The notes under the pieces are model-generated. The model saw only the letters and a program-made list of their open reading frames with translations. It was not told the DNA's origin and ran no database searches. The position numbers and the translations under genes are program-made. 64,000 nucleotides of DNA from Xiphydria camelus (taxonomy: Eukaryota > Arthropoda > Insecta > Hymenoptera > Xiphydriidae), in the NCBI GenBank assembly GCA_963678675.1, contig OY783195.1, forward strand, positions 20,602,912-20,666,911, in the 5' to 3' direction. Shown here piece by piece: positions 44,566 through 55,446 of the stretch (within the stretch, counting starts at the first letter, position 1; each line of letters begins with the position of its first letter).

Positions 44566-46092
44566 TACAATCTGTCCCTTTCAATACACGCCAGCGTAGC
44601 ACATTGCATATCGGTTGGCGCTATCAGATCCAAGATGGTTCCCTAAAATTCCAAGATGGTTCCCTAAAATTCAGTGACAATACCGACAGCCTGGACTCGA
44701 ACCAAATAGCAGGGACACGAACCAAATAGACGTTTCAGTCCGAAAAACATCGGTCATATCAATAGTGGTGAATGTGACAGATGCTCTGACAGCTGGCTTG
44801 ATAATCGTTTGGATTTTCTTTTTAATAATCAAGATAGTGAACGGAAGCAGTGTCATTTTTCTCTGGTTGCTGGTGCATGAAGAGCAGGAAAGGAGACATC
44901 TGTATCTCGGAAGAAGTGCCATCAAATAAGTTACTTCCTAACTGACTGTCTTAACCTCATTTTCATCACTTATAAAGAACAAATATCTTTGTGGTTATTC
45001 TATTTTTTTTTTTCAGCGCCATATGAGAACGGGACGGATTGATGGAAATTTGATTTTTCTTCGCTGTCAAAAATCAACCTAGGTAGAAAAGAATTCTCTA
45101 GAATTGCGGTACAATGCCATGGTATGAATATAAGGTTCTATCGACTTGACATGCTTCGACAAGGTCTGTATCAACTTTAGCGGTATATTAGGGGCATTGC
45201 ACGAATCCTGTGACACATTTTTCTATCTGGAAAAGCATATTATTATGGTAGTACAGCGGTACAACCGTGGCATTGTACCGCAGAGTTCTAGAGATTTTTA
45301 ACTCCGGCATATTGGAGGTAAAAAATGCATGTATACTGTCAGTACGGGAAGACGGTATATTATCGGAACGCTGTACAGCTGTACTACTATAATAATATGC
45401 TCTCCCAGATAGAAAAATGTGCCACGGATTAGTGCAGTGCCCCCAATATACCGCTAAAGTTGATACAGACCTTGTTGAAGCATGTCATGTCGGTAGAACC
45501 TGATATTCATACCGTGGCATTGTACTGCAATTCTAGAGAATTCTTTTCTACCTAGGTTGATTTTTGACAGCGAAGAAAAATCAAATTTCCATCAATCCGT
45601 CCCGTTTTCATCTCGTATGGTGCTGAAAACAAAAAATAGAATAACCACAAAGATATTTGTTCTTTATAAGTGATGAAAATGAGGTTAAGACAGTCAGTTA
45701 GGAAGTAACTTATCTGATGGCACTTCTTCCGAGATACACATGTCTCCTTTCCTGCTCTTCATGCACCAGCAACCAGAGAAAAATGACACTGCTTCGGTTC
45801 ACTATCTTGATTATTAAAAAGAAAATCCAAACGATTATCAAGCCAGCTGTCAGAGCGTCTGTCACATTCACCACTATTGATATGACCGATGTTTTTCGGA
45901 CTGAAACGTCTATTTGGTTCGTGTCCCTGCTATTTGGTTCGAGTCCCTGCTATTTGGTTCGAGTCCGGGCTGTCGGTATTGTCACCGAATTTTAGGGAAC
46001 CATCTTGAAATTTTAGGGAACCATCTTGGATCCGATAGCACCAACCGATATGCAATGTGCTACGCTGGCGTGTATTGAAAGGGCAGATTGTA
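44566..46092. mobile_element. 1.5 kb near-complete palindrome, family A
   Basis: Ends TACAATCTGTCCCTTTCAAT and inverse. The two halves (44566-45300, 45330-46092) mirror each other almost throughout: CAGGAAAGGAGACATCTGTA with its inverse near 45735, CGGTCATATCAATAGTGGTG with its inverse near 45875. TTCCCTAAAATTC is doubled on both sides. Family A also at 5078-5931. No protein. Such a structure can arise by duplication of one arm. Confidence 0.8.
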
Positions 46093-46592
46093 TACAGGGC
46101 GTAACAGAGTAAGTGTTACAACGTGAAACTGTAGATTCCTTAAGAAAAGGAAAGATTTATTCTCTTACAAAAATTTTCTGCAGGCTTTCGTTTTCTATAT
46201 ACAGGGTGTCAAACTTTGAAAAGAAATCGTATTTTTTTAAAACTACGAACTATTTTTATCAGATTTGGCACAATGTCAACACTCATTAGGTAGTATTATT
46301 TTATTAAAAAAATCAAGAAAAAAGACAACCAGTGATGTAGTTGTAGGAAGACACTGGACATTTTAAATTAAAATTAAATTATGGTACACCACTAGTTAAA
46401 TTGGTTAAAAGTTACATTTCTGAAATCGTTGATTTACTTTTTATAAAAAATGTCTCCTGTACTTTTTTGTTCATACATTTTTTAAAATTATTCTACTTCA
46501 AATGAAATTTTATCGCGTGTTTCGCACGATCTCATGCCGTTAAAATTTTTTCTGTGGGATCAACTTTTGATAAATAGGAACCCCAGTCGGGT
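46093..46592. other. Transposon end fragments
   Basis: TACAGGGCGTAACAGAG (46093) and TACAGGGTGTCAAACTTTG (46200) look like isolated termini of TACAGGG-type elements. No coding signal. Confidence 0.45.
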
Positions 46593-46861
46593 ACAATAAC
46601 ACAGGCCGACATCAGTTTAGTTACAGAACGGAGAACCACTGTTACCGACTAATTTTGGGTCACTGATTACGAAAATAATAACCGTTTTACTCGATTAGCT
46701 CGTAATTTGTCGTTATGCGTAGTTACCATTTTTACCGTATTTTTAAGGGACGACTTGATTTTTTATCAAAATAACCGATTCGACAATGGCTATTTAAATG
46801 AGAAAAATATGATATATCATTGGGAGGGCAAAAGGCGTAAGAACTTTGTCATTTTCATTTA

Positions 46862-47320
46862 TACAGGGTGATTCGAAATGGGCGCACTTCCTCTCGTAGA
46901 GAGATTCTTCGCAAAAAACTGAACCGAAAGTTCCTGTACAAAATGTTTGTGCTCCGCCTAGTTTACAAGATAATCCAGTTCGAAAATATCCAATCCAAAG
47001 TCAGATTCAAGGGACAACCAGGGCCGTGATAACTGGGGCCAACTTCATAAGATTAGTGAGTAAGCATTCTATAGTTAGTCCTATCTGTTTCGCATTCGAC
47101 TTTATCGTGATACATAATTTGTCTGTCAGTCTTATGAAGTTGGCCCCAGTTATTACGGCCCTGGTTGTCCCTTGAATCTGACTTTGGATTGGATATTTTC
47201 GAACTGGATTATCTTGTAAACTAGGCGGAGCACAAAAATTTTGTACAGGAACTTTCGGTTCAGTTTTTTGCGAAGAATCTCTCTACGAGAGGAAGTGCAC
47301 CCATTTCGAATCACCCTGTA
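46862..47320. mobile_element. Foldback MITE inserted in element Z
   Basis: Ends TACAGGGTGATTCGAAATGG and inverse, arms of about 195 bases nearly identical (CTCGTAGAGAGATTCTTCGC, CAACCAGGGCCGTGATAACT). TA-bordered. The centre is about 70 bases. Confidence 0.85.
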
Positions 47321-47407
47321 TAATGAAAAGTGGATTATGGAGAGGACGGGGGAGAAAGAAATTCGTAATTATTCCTGCCGTGTTGCGCTACTTTAAACGC
47401 TTGACAC

Positions 47408-48099
47408 TTGTGTGGTGGATTTATAAAATACTGTTGTTTTTTGTGTCTCTGGGACTCAAGAGCTACAACAAAACATTTCTTACAAAAAGAGTGGCCCCCT
47501 AGAGAGTCATTTAAGCCCGGTACCAACAATGTCAAGTATGAACCTCTGGTCGATCTAGCCAAGATACTGCTGCTACCTCTTCATATTAAGTTGGGCCTCA
47601 TGAAGAATTTCGTCAAAACTATGAACAAAGAGGGTGAAGGATTTAGCTACCTTAAACAGTTATTTCCAAAATTAAGTGATGCTAAATTAAAGGAAGGGAT
47701 TCTTATAGGACCTGATATTCGCAAACTGATGCATGATAAGTTGTTTAAACAGAGTTTAAACGAGAAAGAGTTAGATGCATGGCGTGCCTTTGTCAAAGTT
47801 ATTAAAGGTTTTTTGAGCAAAAATTAGATGAAAATTACGAAGCTCTGGTACAGCAACTTCTGGTCGCATATGAAGCTTTGGGATGTCGCATGTCTTTGAA
47901 AATCCACTTTCTTCACTCACACCTCAATTTCTTTCCGGAAAATCTTGGAGATGTTAGCGACCAAATGGGAGAGCGATTTCACCAGGACATAAGAACGATG
48001 GAAACTCGATATCATTGACGTTGGGACCCTGCAATGATGGGAGACTATTGCTGGTCGGTGAAAAGAAAGGATCCGGCGTTTCATAAAAAGAAGAAGTAA
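47408..48099 (+). pseudogene. Uncharacterised arthropod TE-associated protein, frameshifted
   Basis: The first frame reads KYCCFLCLWDSRATTKHF, then PLHIKLGLMKNFVKTMNKEG and GPDIRKLM, to a stop at 47825. After a one-base shift the homology continues with DENYEALVQQLL, CRMSLKIHFLHSHLNFFPEN and GERFHQDIRTMETRYH, then a TGA where the family has a sense codon, then MGDYCWSVKRKDP. I know this conserved block set (CFLCLWDSRA, PLHIKLGLMK, HSHLxxFPENLGD, GERFHQDI) from many multi-copy unannotated proteins in arthropods and cnidarians. Conserved Cys, His and acidic residues suggest a nuclease or metal site, but that is inference. Confidence 0.7.
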
Positions 48100-48550
48100 A
48101 ACTGATGGTTTTATTTACATTTTTATTAAAGTAGATATTGTAAAATATTCTGTATGTAATGCTAATATACTGACACAATAAATTGTTTTTTAGCTGATAA
48201 TCTTGATAATTGTTTATTTTGCCCAGTAAATTTTATGGTAAAATTGGCAACTATGTATTACACAAAAATATAAGCTAATCGAGGAAAACGGCTATCATAT
48301 TCGTATTCAGCGACCCAAAATTAGTCAGAAATAGTGCGTTCTTTTTCTCTAACTTTTCAAAAGTTTCAAAACGTCGGCCTGTGTAATTGTGTTCAAAAAA
48401 TGTTTAGTTTTCATTCAATAATTACGCGGTACGCCACTCGATAATTAAAATCTAATTTTTTAACACATTGCAAACTCTTTTTAAAAATTTAGTAATTCGA
48501 CTTAGTTCTTAACTTATTAAAAAACAAAGTACATCATAATAATTGAGGAA

Positions 48551-49537
48551 CAATAACACTGGTCAACAGTGATTTTGTTACACGAACTAGACCAGGTGAT
48601 TCTTATAGATTTATGTGCGCTAAAAACGAATCTGACTCTCAAATTTGCGTATCACGTCAGGATTTTGAAATACTTTAGGTTAAATATACGAAAACGGGCG
48701 ATTTTGGCCATATTCACGGGCCTATTACAATGAAACTAAACAATTTTTCTTAATTGCACTTACAGCATTTGAAAGTGTCGTTTTTGAACTTTTTAATACA
48801 TTACTTGATTGTTCCTAAACGATTTTATGAAGCCAAATTTCAGTACGACAAGTCGATCATGTAGGTCTACCGCACCACGCACCTAAATGTATCAACTGAC
48901 TTAATTTTCTTGTGTGTGAAATGTTATACTATTTTTCCAAAATACGTATGTATATGTAAAGTTAGGACCTCAAAATTTGTTTATATTTAAAATGATATCG
49001 TGTATTAATATACATATGTAGAATTGCAGTTGTCATGGAATAAATGTTTTGTGGGTGACAGTACAACGCCAGTAAAATAGAAGTGTACCGGGTCGAAGAG
49101 TCAAGCATGTGAATGCGAGTGTTTATTCGAGAGTATTGGGTGACTGCGCGTGGTGCGTTGTAAGGCGTGGAAGCGTGATTTCGAATGTTTATGCGAGGGT
49201 GGGTATTGGGTGACTGCGCGGTGGACCTAACTATACACTTGTCGTACTGAAATTTGCGTTTAGGAACAATCAAGTAATGTATTGAAAAGTTCAAAAACGA
49301 CACTTCCAAATGCTGTAAGTGCAATTAAGAAAATTTTTTTAGTTTTTCATTGTAATAGACCCGTGAATATGGCCAAAATCGCCCATTTTTGTATATTTAA
49401 CCTCAAGTATTTCAAAATCCTGACGTGATACGCAAATTGAGAGAATGATTCGTTTTTAGCACACACAAATTTATAAGAATCACCTGGTCTGGTTCGTGTG
49501 ACAGAAAAAAAATGTAATTTTGTTGACCAGTGCAATC
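48551..49537. mobile_element. Foldback element with CACTGGTCAACA ends
   Basis: Left arm CAATAACACTGGTCAACA to about 48840; right arm 49245-49532, its inverse, sharing GGCCATATTCACGGG and TTTGAAAGTGTCGTTTTTGA-type blocks. The left end resembles that of element Z (ACAATAACACAGGCCGAC), suggesting a related non-autonomous element. The centre (48840-49245) contains a repeated ATTGGGTGACTGCGCG. No protein. Confidence 0.75.
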
Positions 49538-49651
49538 AGTAATCACAATTAAGTAACAATCAGAAATAAATAAAATGTACCATAATTAATTATCGCAGAA
49601 GTTGTTCGAAGTGACGTCAACGAACTTTAAGGTACGCATTGCATCTGCGGA

Positions 49652-50090
49652 TCATATTGGGATAAATTCTTTGCAGCGCAAGCTTGGAGAATTTCGTATT
49701 TTTTGAGCGGCACCTTCAATTCGTCTTATGAGCTCTTGTTCGGTTGCTACTGGTGTTTCGTATACCCAAGATTTCATATGACCCCACAGGAAAAAGTCCA
49801 ACGGAGTTAAAGATTGGGCGAACAAGGTGGCCAGCTTACTGGTCCACGTCGGCCGATCCACCTTTCTGCAAAAGTATTGTTGAGATGGTCTAACTTGTAG
49901 CGCAAAATGTGGTGGCGCGCCATTGAATTGAAACCACATGTGTTCTCTAATATTTAACGGCACATCTTGTAGCAAATTTGGCAAAGCTTCTTGTAAAAAT
50001 GTTAAATAGACTGGACCGATGAGTCGTTGTTGTAAAATGTACTATCCAATTAATGTACCGTTGATAATTTCTGCCAATACGTTTACGTTA
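49652..50090 (-). pseudogene. Mariner/Tc1-superfamily transposase C-terminal half
   Basis: Minus strand: NLLQDVPLNIREHMWFQFNG, then APPHFALQVR (second acidic block region; the usual Asp is Asn), then SLTPLDFFLWGHMKSWVYE (last block, Asp kept) and ELIRRIEGAAQKI. Upstream, frames are broken. It belongs to the insect transposases with a DFFLWG block, distinct from the mariner immediately upstream. Confidence 0.75.
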
Positions 50091-50099
50091 AATATCTGC

Positions 50100-50640
50100 T
50101 GATGTCCACTTGAAAAACAAGAAAGAGGATTTTCATCCGCCCAAAAAAGTTGTTAATAACGTTCAGCAGTAATTGTTTCATTCGGTTTCAACAGCTCATA
50201 ATAAACGACACCTTCCATATCCCACTAAATTGAAAGCATTATTTTATGACCGTGGATGTTTCGTTCTGGTATCGACGTTGATGGTTGGCCAGAATCAACC
50301 CATGATTTCTTGCGTTTCAAGTAGTAGAAATAGATTTATTTCTCATCACCGGTTACGATACGCCATAAAAACTTTTCTTCTTATGCTTTGTAAGCAAAGA
50401 AATCGAGATATTCAGACGATTAGCAATGGCACTTTCAGACAATTCATGTGGCAGCCACTCTCCTTCTTTTTGAATCTTTCTAGTGGCATGTAAACGTCGT
50501 GAAATTGTAAATTTATTGACTTCAGGCTGTTGAACTAATTCTTTGAGTATTTGAATAGGGTTTTCTTCCAATAGAGCTTGCAGTAGTTCACCTTCTAACT
50601 TCTTTGATTGTCCTTGCCGTTGTTTGTCGTCATATCACAG
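50100..50640 (-). pseudogene. Mariner transposase N-terminal half
   Basis: Minus strand 50571-50353 reads EENPIQILKELVQQPEVNKF and TISRRLHATRKIQKEGEWLP, then HELSESAIANRLNISISLL, the second helix-turn-helix and WVPHEL-type linker of mariners. Further on, broken frames give a CIWWDMEGVVYYE-like stretch near 50230-50190. It adjoins the unrelated C-terminal half at 49652, making a chimeric relic. Confidence 0.75.
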
Positions 50641-51347
50641 TTTCCACTTTTCAAGCAATGAAACCAGTCTCTACATACTGTTTCCGATGGAACAGATTCA
50701 GTATAAGTTTGCACAAGTAATTGATGAGCGGCAGCAGTACTTTATTTTAAAACAAAGTAGTGTAGAAGTACAGATCGAAAAAGAACTTATCGCGTTCCAT
50801 TTTCTTTGGTTATAGACATAGACATATACCAACCAGAAATGGCAGTTTAATAACTGAATCTTAATGGAAAGTATCCACAATTTAAAGTGATACAAGAAGC
50901 ATTAGTCGCTGCGCAAGACATAAGCAGTTAGAGCCATCTACAGGAGAAGAGCGGCTTTCAATGCAATCTCCTAATATCTCTATCACAGGACCAGGCACGA
51001 AAGAACTAACATGTCTTTCAAGGTAGATAATATGACAAATATTCTTAACCGGCTCTTGGTTTCTTCGGACCTATTAATTTCGACCCTCTCTTAACAATGT
51101 TCAGCCGAAAATGAGGAAAACTTTATCATCTGATGCGTTACAATTATTATTGCCTGCAAATAATTCTGCGAACATTTGTCATCATTTTAATGTTTCTACA
51201 AATTGTGAACCTGATACAGGTAGCGATTCGGATCAATTAAAAAATATATATCAGTAACATTTTTAATGTGTCTTGAATAATTAAAAATACGAACCATTAC
51301 TGTTACATAAATTGTTCTTTAATTCGCAATCCTGATTCCACATTCGT
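50641..51347. other. No gene recognised
   Basis: The 5' end of the mariner relic may reach about 50690. Beyond that, no coding signal or clear repeat was seen. Confidence 0.4.
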
Positions 51348-51750
51348 TATTAGGGACCTTGAAGACCCCTAAATACGAATTTTCAAGCGAATCCAACAGT
51401 TATTTGGCCAAATAATTCGCCATTTTGGATCCGCCATTTTGAATTTAGAAATTTTAATAACTAATTCGTAATTAGGCACCTTAAAAACCGCTGAATAAGA
51501 ATCTTCAATTAAATCCTACAACTATTTAGCTAAATAGTCCGCCATTTTGGATCCACCATTTTGAGTTTTAGATCTTTTACTCCAAATTCGTAATCAGCGA
51601 CTCCAAAAACCCTTATACACGAATCTTTAATCCGATCCCACAACTATTTGGTCAAGTAGTCCGCCATTTTTGACCCACCATTTTGAATCAAACATTTTTT
51701 ATTCCAAATTCGAAATCAGTGACTCTAAAAATTCTTGTATACGTCATTTT
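51348..51750 (+). repeat. Satellite S, second array, about three units
   Basis: Units of about 125 bases with CGCCATTTTGGATCCGCCAT, TTTTGAATTT, TTCGTAATCAGCGACTCCAA and ACTATTTGGTCAA-type blocks. Shares the core with 15665-16046 on the same strand but is clearly diverged. Confidence 0.75.
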
Positions 51751-51831
51751 ATACGAAGCTGAACTTTTCTTTTATTTTTGGCCAAAAAATCTAGCATCTC
51801 AGACCAGTGTGCACTGGCCCCAAATTATACA

Positions 51832-52420
51832 GGGTGTTCATGGCCAGGCAGCGAAACTGGGTGGAGCTTATTTCAAATCTGCGGCATATACAGACTAATT
51901 ACTCGGTTAATATCTCCTGTCACCACTACGGCCATCTATTAACACGTTAACTGCCACCCATATTCGCTCCCGGTTTAGGTACATTACTTGTTGGTCCCAT
52001 GGCACATGCATGGCAGTCGACGTGTTAATTGGGAAACGAACAGTATAGATCTCGAGGTGCTGAAATTATCGACGTCAAATCGAACAAAGCAATCTGTCAA
52101 TAAAATATCAACATAACCAAAAATTATAATCTGTACCTGCTCAATGACTCAGTGGTTGTTTAAGTTCCTTAAATACGTATTTGTGTGTGTGTGCCCGGAA
52201 GTGAACGAGTGACTTCAGGATGGAAGGCGGATTAATTTCCGATACTCCTAAAGGTGAGATCACCCATGTCCACGTCAGTCTGGAGGTACGCGCTCACAAC
52301 ACTCTACTTTCAGGGTGATGTGGAAATGGGTATTCTCTTACTTTTAGGAGTATCTTAAATTAATTCGCCTTTTCCCTCCTGAGTCACTCGTTCGCTTCGC
52401 GGCAAATACGTTGAGTATTC
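51832..52420. mobile_element. Foldback element, family C, truncated
   Basis: Left end TACAGGGTGTTCATGG matches the full copy at 63181-63913 (GGTGGAGCTTATTTCAAAT, CGACGTCAAATCGA, CTCAGTGGTTGTTTAA). Only the inner part of the right arm remains, ending near CGCGGCAAATACG. Confidence 0.75.
51943..52024. mobile_element. 82-base TTAA MITE nested in family C
   Basis: Ends CACGTTAACTGCC and inverse GGCAGTCGACGTG, TTAA at 51939-51942 and 52025-52028. The full copy of family C at 63181 lacks it. A longer relative lies at 62650-63075. Confidence 0.85.
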
Positions 52421-52518
52421 GAGGAATATAACAAAACAATGACAAGGTGAGACTACAGAGTGGAAAGCTGGGATTTGTTTCAAACTTTTTTGGGTATTCT
52501 ACAGCAAAAAAAAGAGTA

Positions 52519-53338
52519 TACCGCATGCCCTATGGCCAACCGCACAGGTGAGCTGCGACCTGAATTCTTGACTTCGGCAGTATTTATGGTACAGTTAGAG
52601 TGGGCTTCAGACGAGTGCGCTGCATAAGAACGAAAAGTGTCGACTACTCTTCTAATAGCTGTCAATTCGGGAGATCGAAGCGTTTCATGTAACCTCAAAA
52701 TCGTAAAGTTTTGAATTAGTAGTGAATAATTTGTAGAAGTGATGAGAAATAATCATAAATAATCTTCCGAATTGTGACAGCCATCGTGAAATCAGACGAC
52801 GCTTTTCGCTCTTACGCTGCGTTCTTACGAAAAGTGTGTACGTCTGATCTCCCGATGGCTATCAATTCGGGAGATCGAAATCTAAGCTCGAAATCGTGAA
52901 TCTTTGAATAAATGGTAAGTAATGTTCAGAAGTGAGAGTTAACAATCATTCGGGTTTTTTCGATGTCCAACCGAATTACACGCCTCATGCTTATTTGTTT
53001 CAGAAATTATTTCCGCGCTAGCACCGCGCGTGTCTAGGAAGTAGTTTTACGAAGTGGCGTGAGCAATACCTAAGGTGTCACAATTCGGAAGATTATTTAT
53101 GATTATTTATCATCACTTTTCTACAAATTATTCACTACTAATTCAAAACTTTACGATTTTGAGGTTACACGAAACGCTTCTATCTCCCGAATTGACAGCT
53201 ATTAGAAGAGCAGTCGACACTTTTCGTTCTTATGCAGCGCACTCGTCTGAAGCCCACTCTAACTGTACCATAAATACTGCCGAAGTCAAGAATTCAGGTC
53301 GCAGCTCACCTGCGCGGTTGGCCATAGGACATGCGGTA
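52519..53338. mobile_element. Palindromic element P, full copy
   Basis: Ends TACCGCATGCCCTATGGCCA and, reversed, TACCGCATGTCCTATGGCCA. Arms of about 250 bases (TTGACTTCGGCAGTATTTAT, CGTAAAGTTTTGAATTAGTA), with an internal hairpin (TCAGACGACGC / GCGTTCTTACGAAAAGTG). TA-type ends. Partial copy at 17690-18332. Confidence 0.8.
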
Positions 53339-53364
53339 CATGTCTGAGCGTTCTTGCAAATGGG

Positions 53365-54066
53365 CCTTGGGACAAGAGATATGAGTTTCTGAATGTTTAC
53401 AGTTTCCACCGCGCACCGTAAAACCTTAAGTGAAAAATATGCAAGATAATTTATTTCATTTTAAAGGCTTCATTTCCTCTTACATTATAAAAAGGTAATA
53501 AGTCATTATCACTTTCGTAACTCAATATAAGTATTGCCACAAACTCTTGGATGATAGTAATCGTAAAAAAACGAGAAATATAAATAAATTTGGACATCTC
53601 GCGCATCTTGTAAGTGATACCTCTTTACAATTACATTTCGAGTTCCGCAGCTGTGGTGGAAAACAAATATGGCTAACATTTGCGAAGATAGTTGTTTCGC
53701 TATAAAACTTCGAAGCAAATCATGCATACTTTATCATTATACTTATACTTATGCTGCGAAATTCGAAATGTAATTGTAAAGAGGTATCATTTATAAGATG
53801 TGCGAGATGTAAAAATTATTTGTGTTTCTCTGGTTCTCATGATGAATGTCATCCAAGAATGTGCAGCAAATACTTATGGTGAGGTGAGAAAGCGATAATG
53901 ACTGATTACCTTTTTATAATGTAACAGAAAATTAAACCATTAAAATGAAACGAATTATTTTGCATATTTTTCGCCTATTTATTTGGGAGAGCGCTTTCAC
54001 TTAAGGTTTATACGGTGCGCGGTAGAAAGTGTAAAAATTCAAAAATTCATATCTAGTGTCCCAAGG
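53365..54066. mobile_element. 702-base foldback element derived from a coding transposon end
   Basis: Ends CCTTGGGACAAGAGATATGA and inverse TCATATCTAGTGTCCCAAGG. Each arm contains, in opposite orientations, the same Cys-rich coding block. On the right half 53752-53883 it reads CNCKEVSFIRCARCKNYLCF and HDECHPRMCSKYLW, then a stop. Left-half copy at about 53740-53600 minus. The arms therefore come from the 3' end of an autonomous transposon. Confidence 0.7.
53752..53883 (+). pseudogene. Cys-rich transposase C-terminus, fragment
   Basis: 43 codons ending in a natural-looking stop: nine or so Cys plus His in CxC, CxxC and HxxCH patterns, a zinc-binding tail. PiggyBac-type transposases carry such a Cys-rich tail, but no TTAA flanks this element, so the family is uncertain. 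The inverted duplicate lies in the left arm. Confidence 0.45.
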
Positions 54067-54460
54067 TCTAGTTGTCCGAACACTTGGACACGCATATTCA
54101 TGGATACGCCGTAATGATGGCAGGAGAGGCCAATCGAGCCATTGGCCTGCGTATGCGGCATATTGGAAACTAGCTGTACCCTGCCACGCGTTGCTGTGGC
54201 TCAATCTAGTTAAATGGAAAAGAAAGAAAAGAGAAAGCGTACGTTTCTAATACGTTTAATTTCGCAATGGTTGTGGGTACCTATGGATCATTCCTATTAA
54301 AAGGTACGTTTTAGTGTAACAAGCTAGCACTTCCGGTATTTTTCATTTGAAGAAGATTTTCCCGCTCCTAATATCAACTTTATAATACGATTATTTTAAT
54401 TGCAAAATTATTTTATATATATTTGTTTAAATAGTTTTGTTTTATAGCACTTATATCCAG
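54067..54460. other. No gene recognised
   Basis: Contains a weak inverted pair around 54110-54160 (GCCAATCGAGCC / ATTGGCCTGCG). No coding signal. Confidence 0.4.
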
Positions 54461-55155
54461 CAAATGTCACCTCCGTGCGCGTAACACCAACTGTGTGAGA
54501 CATATTAAATCTCATTGTAAAGTGTAATTTACAATATCTAATTTTAAACCGTTATAAGATTAAAGTTGTCACACTTAAAGAGAAAATAACTGTAGGTTTA
54601 ACATGTTAATTTGTTTACATATTATGACATTTTACTGCTGTAATATGGCTGTAACGGCTACAGGTACCGTGCACTCCGTGTGCACATTGTAAAGTGAAAA
54701 AATACCCGTAAAAGATGTCTCTATATGTTCAGCACCTGAATAGTAAACCAACTATCTTCTACCGCCAATATCTTCTTGAGGGCGAAGTTAATCGTTTGGC
54801 GATAAAATTAAGAAATATTTCGAGAAATACAAAAGTGTCGTGCAGGTTTTGTCCCCTCCGTGCAATAGATTTCAAGGTAAGTGTATGTAGCTATTTTAAC
54901 TATCTATGTAAAAATAAGAGCTTATAGACTATGCCAAAAAGTACCATTAAACTTAAGAACCTATCCTCAATCAGCGTGCAATAATTTTGTCACATTTCCT
55001 ACACAAATGTCACCTCCGTGTGCTTCAGTATTATTATAATACTCCATCCACGTATTACTATTTTGAACATGCAAATATACTTTGAAAATGAAACAAGTGT
55101 CTTTATTTTAGCATTAAAATCACCTAATAATTAGCAACTACCACCTCCGTTTGTA
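54461..55155 (+). repeat. Dispersed motif CACCTCCGTG, about five occurrences
   Basis: CAAATGTCACCTCCGTGCGC (54461), CAAATGTCACCTCCGTG (55004), ACCACCTCCGTTTG (about 55138), and weaker GTGCACTCCGTGTGC (54669) and GTCCCCTCCGTGCA (54851), all on the plus strand within 700 bases of otherwise AT-rich DNA. Confidence 0.5.
54715..54876 (+). other. Candidate coding exon, unknown product
   Basis: An ATG-initiated open frame of 54 codons ends exactly at a consensus donor AAG|GTAAGT in phase 0. It starts MSLYVQHLNSKPTIFYRQYL, continues LEGEVNRLAIKLRNI, and has CRFCPLRAIDFK at its end. No following exon identified. It may be the first exon of an unrecognised transposon or host gene; a chance ORF is possible. 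Confidence 0.35.
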
Positions 55156-55446
55156 TTCTATGTCACTAAGGATTCCATTTTTTACGATTTAAACTAAAAA
55201 TAATATTCCTCATGTGAGGTGAACTATAGGTAATTATTGTATTCGTTGAGGTGGATTCAAAAATATATAAAAATGTAATAATTTGAAAAAAAATAATTTT
55301 GAAATTTAAAACGTAAATGTTGTACCCTGTGGCAAGAATCACCCCTATACAGTACAATACAATACAATATTGAATTGGAACTTCTTTGATGAGGGTAGTG
55401 AAATCGTGCGAGGTGAGAGGGAAGTCGCGCGAGATGGGACGAAATA

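Larger units (their letters stand above)
46593..48390 (+). mobile_element. TIR element Z carrying an uncharacterised TE gene
   Basis: Ends ACAATAACACAGGCCGAC and, reversed, ACAATTACACAGGCCGAC. A second inverted block GACTAATTTTGGGTCACTGA lies about 40-60 bases inside each end. A MITE (46862-47320) interrupts the 5' part, and a broken gene occupies 47408-48099. The 5' portion of the gene seems lost. I cannot assign a superfamily. Confidence 0.65.
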
